NCBI GenBank assembly: GCA_035911135.1 | Contig: JAMHWD010000016.1 | Location: 1-19,023 of the forward strand | Length of the DNA: 19,023 nucleotides | Direction: 5' to 3' | Origin: JAMHWD01 sp035911135 | GTDB taxonomy: Bacteria; Pseudomonadota; Alphaproteobacteria; Micavibrionales; Micavibrionaceae | Program-made: the position numbers and the translations under genes | Notes under the pieces: model-generated | Told to the model about the DNA's origin: nothing | Database searches by the model: none | Seen by the model: the letters and a program-made list of their open reading frames with translations, nothing else | In this document: positions 1 to 5,385 of the stretch, in pieces | Position numbering within the stretch: position 1 is the first letter of the stretch | Layout: each line of letters starts with the position of its first letter

Positions 1-200
1 AAGAAGCGCAAGTAATCATTGAAAAATGGCGGCATCATTATAACCATATCAGGCCGCACAGTTCGCTCGGATACAGACCGCCAGCACCAATCGCCCGCAT
101 AGATAAAGGCTCTTTAGCTACGCTTGCAGACCCTTTATCTATGCCGCAACACGGGCAGCGGATTCACTTTTAACATGGACTCGAATATGGGGGTTGACCA
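1..200 (+). mobile_element. Right (3') end of an IS3-family insertion sequence
   Basis: The window opens inside an IS3-family element: the C-terminus of its transposase is present to position 173. A short AT/G-rich tail follows, containing a GGGGGTTGACCA string that ends at 200 in CA, as IS3-family ends usually do. The outer boundary at about 200 is my estimate, because the left end lies outside the window and no inverted-repeat partner or target duplication can be compared. Confidence 0.55.
3..173 (+). CDS. IS3-family transposase (OrfB), C-terminal fragment
   Basis: The reading frame from position 3 to the TAA at 171-173 gives 56 residues and has no start because the gene begins upstream of the window. 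The stretch YNHIRPHSSLGYRPPAP is the characteristic C-terminal signature of IS3/IS481-type DDE transposases, just after the catalytic glutamate region of the rve domain. The enzyme cuts and joins IS ends during copy-out/paste-in transposition. Nothing in the visible part looks broken, so whether the element is active depends on sequence outside the window. Confidence 0.85.
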   Translation, partial: EAQVIIEKWRHHYNHIRPHSSLGYRPPAPIARIDKGSLATLADPLSMPQHGQRIHF

Positions 201-216
201 ATGTATTTTAGGTCAA
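194..216. repeat. 6-bp inverted repeat at the IS edge
   Basis: TTGACC at 194-199 is matched by GGTCAA at 211-216, with an 11-nt loop. It straddles my estimated IS boundary and lies just downstream of the minus-strand cyd operon. It may be part of the IS end, or a weak hairpin at the end of the cyd transcript. No T-run follows, so I do not call a terminator. Confidence 0.3.
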
Positions 217-268
217 AGGCTTAAATACTCAATTCGATAGAGGCCCGTCACTATCTCCCAGGAAAGAG

Positions 269-421
269 CTACTCTGCGAACTTCACGATCATCTTGATCG
301 GATAGGCCAGTGCCATGGCCGCCGCCAGACCGCTCAGCCAAAGCATAACAAACCACAGCCATTGGCGGGTTTTCTCGTGCCGCCCCAGCCAGCCCCTGAT
401 CTTGTTAATACATGTGCTCAT
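269..421 (-). CDS. DUF2474-like small subunit of cytochrome bd (CioAB-type) oxidase
   Basis: This 50-residue minus-strand gene starts at the ATG at 421 and ends with TAG at 269-271. The protein begins MSTCINKIRGWLGRHE and has one predicted membrane helix at about residues 20-44, preceded by Trp and basic residues. Size, topology and position directly after cydB match DUF2474 proteins, which accompany cyanide-insensitive-type bd oxidases and are thought to play a role like CydX, stabilising the complex. The start overlaps the last 17 nt of cydB, so translational coupling is likely. The family assignment rests on pattern and context, not a search. Confidence 0.65.
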   Translation of the reverse strand: MSTCINKIRGWLGRHEKTRQWLWFVMLWLSGLAAAMALAYPIKMIVKFAE

Positions 422-1430
422 GGCTGGTTTTTCCGCGGAACACATAATAGCTGTAAGCCGTATAGGCCAGAATTATAGGGAGCATCGGCGCAACCCCCAC
501 CAACATCAAGGACAGGCCCGGCCCGGAAGCTGCCGCCTGCCAGATATCGTATTCAAACGGGATCATCCACGGGAACAGGCTGATACCAAGGCCGACATAT
601 CCCATCAAAAACAAGGCAATGCTGATAAAAAAGGGCCTGTATTCCGCTGCGGCGCTTACACGTAGATCCCGCCACAAAACCACAAACAAGATCATCGTCG
701 CCAGCGGTATCGGCAGCAGATAATACAGATTGGGGACACTGAACCAGAAAGCCTTGATGTCTTCATTCATGAACGGCATGCACAGGCTGACAATCGCCAT
801 GAACACCGCAACAAAACACAGCACATAACGCGCGGTTTTGCGTGCCCATTCCTGCGTCACGTCTTCGGTTTTCATGACAAGCCATGTCGCCCCCAGCAAG
901 GCATAGCCAAAAACCAGCGCAAGGCCTGTCATCATGCTGAACCCCGTGGCCCAGTCAAACGGCCCGCCGGCAAAATTGCGCCCCTCAACCTCAACACCTT
1001 GCACGAAACTGCCCAATATCATGCCCTGACAAAAGGCCGCGGCCAGCGATCCCGCATGAAAAACCGTATCCCAGAAGGGCCGCGAATTATCACTGGCCTT
1101 GAAGCGAAACTCAAACGCCACACCGCGCAGAATCAGCCCCAGCAGCATCATGATGATGGGCATATAAAAAGCCGGCATTAAAATGGCATAGGCCAGCGGA
1201 AAGGCCGCAAACAAGCCGCCGCCGCCCAGCACCAGCCATGTCTCATTGCCATCCCAGAACGGGGCAATCGAATTCATCATCCGGTCGCGGCATTTATCGG
1301 AAGGGGCGAGCGGAAATAAAATCCCGACCCCCAGATCAAATCCATCCAGCAGCACATAAAGAAAAACCGCCGTTGCAATAATAATGCCCCAGATCAGCGG
1401 AAGGTCGATAACATCCGAAAAATCAAACAT
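405..1430 (-). CDS. cydB: Cytochrome bd ubiquinol oxidase subunit II (CydB/CioB)
   Basis: Subunit II of the quinol:O2 oxidoreductase in the inner membrane. The 341-residue product begins MFDFSDVIDLPLIWG; a longer reading exists, but this ATG at 1430 matches the family N-terminus. Family hallmarks are the DGFDLGVGILFP segment in the first helix, the WDGNETWLVLGGGGLFAAFPLAYA block and RGVAFEFRFK. About eight hydrophobic segments are visible, as expected. Its ATG overlaps the last 8 nt of cydA and its 3' end overlaps the DUF2474-like gene, giving a compact three-gene operon. Subunit II carries no haem ligands but is essential for assembly. Confidence 0.95.
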   Translation of the reverse strand: MFDFSDVIDLPLIWGIIIATAVFLYVLLDGFDLGVGILFPLAPSDKCRDRMMNSIAPFWDGNETWLVLGGGGLFAAFPLAYAILMPAFYMPIIMMLLGLILRGVAFEFRFKASDNSRPFWDTVFHAGSLAAAFCQGMILGSFVQGVEVEGRNFAGGPFDWATGFSMMTGLALVFGYALLGATWLVMKTEDVTQEWARKTARYVLCFVAVFMAIVSLCMPFMNEDIKAFWFSVPNLYYLLPIPLATMILFVVLWRDLRVSAAAEYRPFFISIALFLMGYVGLGISLFPWMIPFEYDIWQAAASGPGLSLMLVGVAPMLPIILAYTAYSYYVFRGKTSHEHMY

Positions 1431-2838
1431 TGCCTTCTCCTTCCACTTGGCCTTCCGTTGCGCCTTTGACAACGGTGGCTTCCATGCTGTTTTCAAAGAA
1501 CTGCTCCGGCTCATCCGCAATGGGAATGCCCTTGCGGATTAATTTCAGAATGTAATAGCTGCCCGCGCCAAAGACGAAGCAATACATCACCACAAACGCC
1601 GCCAGCGACCATGCCACTTGTGGCCCTAAAATCGCAGGCGAGATAGAATCACTGGTGCGGATCACACCGTACACCGTCCAGGGCTGGCGGCCGATTTCCG
1701 TGACAAACCACCCGGCCAGCACCGCGATAAAACCAGAGGGCATCATCAGCATCCACCAGCCATGCAGCCAGCGGCTCTCGAATAATCTGCCGCGAAAATA
1801 CTGAACCGCACTGACCGCGCCGATCAGGATCATCATCATCCCAAGCCCCACCATCACGCGGAAGCACCAGAACACCCAGGCCACAGGCGGATGATCTTCT
1901 CTGGGCCATTCGCTCAGGCCTTTCAGCTCGCCATTCCAGTCATGGGTCAGGATAAAACTCGCAAGCCCAGGAACTTCCACCGCGTAATCCATGCGCTGCT
2001 CTTCTTCATTGGGCCAGCCGAATAACAGCAAAGGAACGGAGGTCTCGGTATGATACAGCCCCTCCATCGCGGCGACCTTGGCAGGCTGGTGCTTGAGCGT
2101 GTTCAGGCCATGGGCATCTCCGACCATTAACTGCAGCGGCGCAACCAGCGCAGCCATGATAACGGCCATGCCCAGCATGATCCGGGCGTGCGGGATATGG
2201 CGTTTGTTCCAAAGATAAAACGCCCCCACCCCGCCCACGACAAAGGCCGTGGCCAGATAGGCCGCAATCACCATATGCGCGAAGCGATACGGGAAGGACG
2301 GATTGAAAATAATCTCGATCCAGCTGGTGGGCATCAACCGGCCATCGGGCGCAACCTCAAAGCCTTGAGGCGTTTGCATCCAGCTATTGGCGGCCAAAAT
2401 CCAGAAAGCCGATATCAGAGTCCCCACCGCCACGATACAGGTGGAGGCAAAATGCATCCGCGGGCTGACGCGGCCCCAGCCAAAAAGCATAATCCCCAGA
2501 AACGATGCCTCCAGGAAAAAGGCGGTCAGGACCTCATAACCCAGCAGCGGCCCCAGAACATTGGCAGTCTTGTCGGAGAATAACGACCAGTTCGTGCCGA
2601 ACTGATAGGACATCACCACGCCCGATACCACGCCCATGCCAAAGGCCACGGCGAATATCTTGATCCAGAACTTGTATATGTCGCGGTAAACTTCCTTGCC
2701 TGTCGCCAGCCAGCGCCATTCGGTCACGGCCAGATAACTGGCAAGGCCGATGGTGAACGCCGGGAATACAATGTGAAAACTTATGGTAAAGGCAAATTGT
2801 ATGCGGGCCAGTAAAACGGGGTCTAGTGCTTCGATCAT
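1423..2838 (-). CDS. cydA: Cytochrome bd ubiquinol oxidase subunit I (CydA/CioA, short Q-loop type)
   Basis: Catalytic subunit of the terminal quinol oxidase that reduces O2 to water with haems b558, b595 and d. I chose the ATG at 2838 because GGAGG lies 6 nt upstream; a TTG six bases earlier is also in frame. In the 471-residue product, His22 (FHIVFPAF) matches the haem b595 ligand and His188 (RFAHMV) with Met329 (FRVMVGLG) the b558 ligands. Glu102 and Glu110 match conserved acidic residues, and GRQPW is at 383-387. The Q-loop region (about 240-320) lacks the E. coli-type insertion, so this is the CioA form often linked to low-oxygen, cyanide or nitric-oxide tolerance. It is first in the operon. 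Confidence 0.95.
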   Translation of the reverse strand: MIEALDPVLLARIQFAFTISFHIVFPAFTIGLASYLAVTEWRWLATGKEVYRDIYKFWIKIFAVAFGMGVVSGVVMSYQFGTNWSLFSDKTANVLGPLLGYEVLTAFFLEASFLGIMLFGWGRVSPRMHFASTCIVAVGTLISAFWILAANSWMQTPQGFEVAPDGRLMPTSWIEIIFNPSFPYRFAHMVIAAYLATAFVVGGVGAFYLWNKRHIPHARIMLGMAVIMAALVAPLQLMVGDAHGLNTLKHQPAKVAAMEGLYHTETSVPLLLFGWPNEEEQRMDYAVEVPGLASFILTHDWNGELKGLSEWPREDHPPVAWVFWCFRVMVGLGMMMILIGAVSAVQYFRGRLFESRWLHGWWMLMMPSGFIAVLAGWFVTEIGRQPWTVYGVIRTSDSISPAILGPQVAWSLAAFVVMYCFVFGAGSYYILKLIRKGIPIADEPEQFFENSMEATVVKGATEGQVEGEGNV

Positions 2839-2915
2839 GGGCAACCTCCGTCCAAGGCTAATATGCCTCTTTGGATGGTTTGTCTATATGCCTCAGAAAA
2901 AAATTTTAAATGCGG

Positions 2916-2930
2916 GTGTGATTGTCACAC
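2916..2930. repeat. Inverted repeat GTGTGA-TTG-TCACAC at the gpt 3' end
   Basis: A perfect 6+6 bp palindrome with a 3-nt centre overlaps the gpt stop codon and lies about 80 bp upstream of the cydA start. On the minus strand a T-run follows about 12 nt later, so it could be an imperfect terminator for gpt. It could also be a binding site for a regulator of the cyd operon; it loosely recalls CRP/FNR-type TGTGA-TCACA half-sites but has a 3-nt rather than 6-nt spacer. Confidence 0.4.
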
Positions 2931-3368
2931 TTCCCACGGAAAATCGATCCAGCAATCCTGATCGAAGGCGCGCACAAAAAAATCTGTGGTGGGCTGCCCG
3001 CTGGGCTTGGCGTAAAGCGTGGCAAAAACGCAATTTTCCGTTCGCGGCCTTAAATACGCAAAAGTCGCGCCCGTATCCACCAGATCATCAATAATAAGCG
3101 TATCGCGCAAAAATGCGGTATCTGCCTTTTTCAGCTCCCGGATGATGCCCGTCTGGGTTTGCCCGTCATAGCTCGCAAGGCCGATTGTCTCAATAACGGA
3201 TATGTCCAAGGCCCTTGCCACCAGCCCCGCCGGGATCAATCCGCCCCGCGTTACTGCCAGGATTCTTTCGGGAATCTTATTGTTTTGCGTCTTTATCTTG
3301 CCAGCCAGCGCAATAGAATCGACCTTGATATCGTCCCAGCTAATGGCAATCTTATTGTTGTATGTCAT
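2925..3368 (-). CDS. gpt: Xanthine-guanine phosphoribosyltransferase
   Basis: Purine-salvage enzyme that transfers phosphoribose from PRPP to xanthine, guanine or hypoxanthine. The 147-residue product has the expected length. The PRPP-binding motif IIDDLVDTG is at 92-100, the TRGGL loop at 40-44, and the C-terminal DCWIDFPWEV matches the Gpt ending (E. coli DTWIEQPWDM). An AAAGGA ribosome-binding site precedes the ATG at 3368. It is transcribed on the same strand as cydABX but separated by about 85 bp and a palindrome, so it is probably a separate unit. A hypoxanthine or other type I phosphoribosyltransferase is less likely. Confidence 0.9.
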   Translation of the reverse strand: MTYNNKIAISWDDIKVDSIALAGKIKTQNNKIPERILAVTRGGLIPAGLVARALDISVIETIGLASYDGQTQTGIIRELKKADTAFLRDTLIIDDLVDTGATFAYLRPRTENCVFATLYAKPSGQPTTDFFVRAFDQDCWIDFPWEV

Positions 3369-3501
3369 GGCATTTCCTTTATATGCCCATCAAAACCACA
3401 AGTGCCGCGGTCAATCAATAAAAACCCGCCTTCGCATTTTGCGTATAATTAGGAATTGACATTCCGGGGCGATTCTGTTTTTTTCTATGCCTGTTCGCTG
3501 T

Positions 3502-3576
3502 TCCTCGATAGCTCAGCGGTAGAGCAATCGACTGTTAATCGATTGGTCCCAGGTTCGAATCCTGGTCGAGGAGCCA
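3502..3576 (+). tRNA. tRNA-Asn (anticodon GTT)
   Basis: A complete cloverleaf: acceptor arms TCCTCGA (3502-3508) and TCGAGGA (3566-3572), D-arm with AGCTCAGCGGTAGAGC, anticodon stem ATCGA/TCGAT with loop CTGTTAA and anticodon GTT at 3534-3536, T-arm with GGTTCGAATCC, discriminator G and an encoded CCA at 3574-3576. A TTGACA box at 3456-3461 might be its -35, but no convincing -10 follows. It is intact; I found no second copy of its 3' end in the window, so it is not demonstrably an integration site. Confidence 0.97.
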
Positions 3577-3802
3577 CTTCCCCCCATATTCCAAATAATC
3601 ATAAGTATTCGCCACGTGTGATCTGCCAATGATGTTACGGGCTTCCGTCACCATCTTGCGGACATCTGCAACCTGCCAAATATTCAGATCAAATAATGCT
3701 GCCCGATACTTGCGCTGAATATTTTATGTAAGCTCTCATTTATTTTGCGCCGCACCATAATATGCGCCCGCAAACTTGAAACCCGCCACCAATATCAAGC
3801 TA

Positions 3803-3816
3803 TTGTAAATATACAA
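3803..3816. promoter_or_regulatory. Palindrome TTGTA-AATA-TACAA, possible operator
   Basis: Two perfect 5-bp inverted arms around AATA lie about 30 bp upstream of a predicted -35 box. The size and symmetry suit a dimeric helix-turn-helix repressor or activator. No regulator gene is nearby, so function is inferred from position only. Confidence 0.35.
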
Positions 3817-3829
3817 AAAAATTTGAGAG

Positions 3830-3874
3830 TCATGACATTATTTTCATGACAAAAAGCTTATAAATAGCTATATT
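3830..3874 (+). promoter_or_regulatory. Predicted sigma70-type promoter overlapping a TCATGACA direct repeat
   Basis: ATGACA at 3846-3851 (one mismatch to TTGACA) and TATATT at 3869-3874 are separated by 17 bp, so transcription would start near 3881 towards the large-protein run. The octamer TCATGACA occurs at 3830-3837 and 3844-3851, 14 bp apart, and the second copy covers the -35 box. A protein bound to these repeats would affect initiation. This is the only clear promoter seen upstream of the run. Confidence 0.5.
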
Positions 3875-4116
3875 CCAGTTATGCAGACTTAAAAAGCCAA
3901 GACGGCGCATAAATTATGCAAACCGTTCTTATAAAAAGGCTCTGCATCACAAAGACGTGTGTGGGGATCCATCGGACCGATCCTGTGCTGTAATGGCGTA
4001 TTTTTTACAGCGGGGCCGTGATGAGAAATCCCAAGATTTTGTGTGTTGAAACCTGATTCTGCGCCCCGTTCCAAGGATTGAAGGGTGGCTCGCAGGATCA
4101 TAATCGGATTTTGCAA

Positions 4117-4398
4117 ATGGGGAGCGAAAATCTGAAAAAAGCAGGCGCGATATCCTCGCCAGAGGATTACAAAGCCGTTGCTTGCCTTTTGAACAAGGCC
4201 TATCCAGACATTCATGATGTCATGGTCCTGCGCCGTAATGCGCTGCTGGACATGATCAGCGATCTTCCAAACTTCAAAACCTGTCGCCGCGCGCTCGATA
4301 GCTATGCGCTGGACGATATCAGGTTCGAGTGGTTTTTCCTCAAGAAAGGTACCGGAGAGGACAGAAGATCCTCCCAGCGCCTGAGGTCAAAGTTCTAG
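4117..4398 (+). CDS. Small hypothetical protein, first gene of the large-protein run
   Basis: A 93-residue frame beginning MGSENLKKAGAISSPEDYKAV; an upstream in-frame TTG at 4078 would give 106 residues. No strong ribosome-binding site decides the start. Codon use from about 4140 (many G/C third positions) looks genuinely coding. The product is soluble and charged, probably helical, with a basic C-terminal tail (DRRSSQRLRSKF). I recognise no family. It ends 36 bp before the 250-residue gene on the same strand and is probably co-transcribed with it from the promoter near 3870. A small DNA- or RNA-binding accessory protein is possible, but nothing specific supports this. Confidence 0.6.
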   Translation: MGSENLKKAGAISSPEDYKAVACLLNKAYPDIHDVMVLRRNALLDMISDLPNFKTCRRALDSYALDDIRFEWFFLKKGTGEDRRSSQRLRSKF

Positions 4399-4434
4399 CG
4401 CAATTTTTCAAACTGAACTGGGAGCAGTAAGAAA

Positions 4435-5187
4435 ATGATTTTAGACACAAAAATGGTAAGAGCCGCCAAAGACTGGGCCGCAATAGAAATCCGCCGCCAG
4501 CAGGTCGAAAGCCTGACAAGAGGCACAGGCAAACATAACGATAACGATAATCATCTCGCCTCTTCCGGCCCATTGCCCCCCATTGCTGGCCCAGCCGTCA
4601 AATCAGGTTCATTTTACATCGGCGCAGACAGCGCAATCTTCCAACATGCGCCCGAAGGCGACAAACTGATCCTTGCCCCCAAAAGCGTGCCTGTGGCCGA
4701 AAAGCGGCATCTGGCCGATACGTCCGAGAAACGCGCGGATTACCTGCGCCTTTCCCTGATGATACGGATGCGTGATAGCGTGAAAGCTCTTATGGCCGCG
4801 CCGGAACAGCCGCAGGATGAGTCTTCATTACGCAGCGACTGGGGCAACAGCAATGACCAGAAAGAAAAACTTAAGACGCTTTATGCGGCTTTTCAGCATT
4901 CCTTTGGGCCCATCCATCAGCCATCCTCCGGACAAAAGCAGACACCTGCCAATCTGAGGCTCTTTGTAAACGACCCGGATGTGCATTTCCTCTCCGCCAT
5001 CGAATCCATCAATCCGGAGACACAGATTATCTCTCCCGGCATTGCTTTTTCAGGTGATTCGGCAGAAATCGCCGCGCATGTTGAGAGCCAGAAAGAAAAT
5101 CCTGTTTACGCAGGACCGGAGAAAAACAAGCGCCCTGCCCCGGCTCCGCAGACCGCTGCCGCGTTCACAGCACCCGAAGCCGCATAA
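4435..5187 (+). CDS. Stand-alone protein resembling the N-terminal module of DarB-like giant helicase/methyltransferase proteins
   Basis: A 250-residue soluble protein. Residues about 58-215 run GSFYIGADSAIF, then a basic segment, RADYLRLSLMIRMRDSVKALM (about 100-120), LKTLYAAFQHSFGPIH (147-161), and LRLFVNDPDVHFLSAIESINPET (174-196). This order recalls a module before the helicase/methyltransferase domains in very large phage, plasmid and ICE proteins such as DarB: a 'LRDAVRELL' helix, then 'LN..YD.FV..HGP', then 'DDPD..LLLALE'. Here it stands alone, with a low-complexity Asn/Asp/His stretch at 33-40 and a Pro/Ala-rich tail. No catalytic motif is present. The likeness is from memory of the family pattern, so this is a moderate-confidence inference. 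Confidence 0.6.
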   Translation: MILDTKMVRAAKDWAAIEIRRQQVESLTRGTGKHNDNDNHLASSGPLPPIAGPAVKSGSFYIGADSAIFQHAPEGDKLILAPKSVPVAEKRHLADTSEKRADYLRLSLMIRMRDSVKALMAAPEQPQDESSLRSDWGNSNDQKEKLKTLYAAFQHSFGPIHQPSSGQKQTPANLRLFVNDPDVHFLSAIESINPETQIISPGIAFSGDSAEIAAHVESQKENPVYAGPEKNKRPAPAPQTAAAFTAPEAA

Positions 5188-5230
5188 ATGTATAAAAATT
5201 TTATTGATAAGGCTTGATTCTTACTATGTG

Positions 5231-5358
5231 AAACTTGATTTTCCCGAAAAACTCTTTAAGGTGCGAGTTGTGTGTGGGAATTCAAGTTTTGGCCCTCTGA
5301 CATCAGCAGAAAATCAGGCCAAATTCTTCTGAAGATATCCCGTTTAAGACCTGATTTT
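5231..5358 (+). promoter_or_regulatory. Two nested-style inverted repeats in the spacer before the 885-residue gene
   Basis: The 198-bp gap between the 250- and 885-residue genes contains AAACTTGA (5231-5238) with its complement TCAAGTTT (5282-5289), and AAAATCAGG (5310-5318) with CCTGATTTT (5350-5358). Both pairs are perfect. As RNA they could form two consecutive long-loop hairpins just ahead of the start region; as DNA they could be operator pairs. No T-run makes them a classical terminator. Confidence 0.4.
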
Positions 5359-5385
5359 ATTTAACTGTCCCTTGTCTGAAATGAC

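Larger units (their letters stand above)
3577..4116. other. Gene-poor stretch between tRNA-Asn and the large-protein run
   Basis: About 540 bp without a convincing gene. The left part (to about 3800) contains only short, interrupted frames. The middle (3803-3874) holds a palindrome, a direct repeat and a promoter, listed separately. From about 3881 to 4116 there is a predicted transcribed leader with only tiny frames of 25 codons or fewer. Its AT-rich middle contrasts with the flanking genes. Confidence 0.6.

Noticed and set aside
3441..3461. TATAAT (3444-3449) and TTGACA (3456-3461) upstream of tRNA-Asn
   Set aside because: They are in the wrong order and spacing to form one promoter, and neither has a good partner box.
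3502..3576. tRNA-Asn as the attachment site of an island carrying the large-protein operon
   Set aside because: The tRNA is intact, no integrase lies beside it, and I found no second copy of its 3' end in the window.
3538..3723. Minus-strand open frame of about 62 codons (…ADVRKMVTEARNIIGRSHVANTYDYLEYGG…) upstream of and running into tRNA-Asn
   Set aside because: It is protein-like in composition, but it lacks a start near its beginning, has only an internal ATG, and ends inside the tRNA gene on the opposite strand. At most it is a gene remnant.
3889..4215. Minus-strand 108-codon frame
   Set aside because: It overlaps the coding part of the plus-strand gene at 4117 and its composition (many His, Gly and Cys) looks like an antisense shadow.
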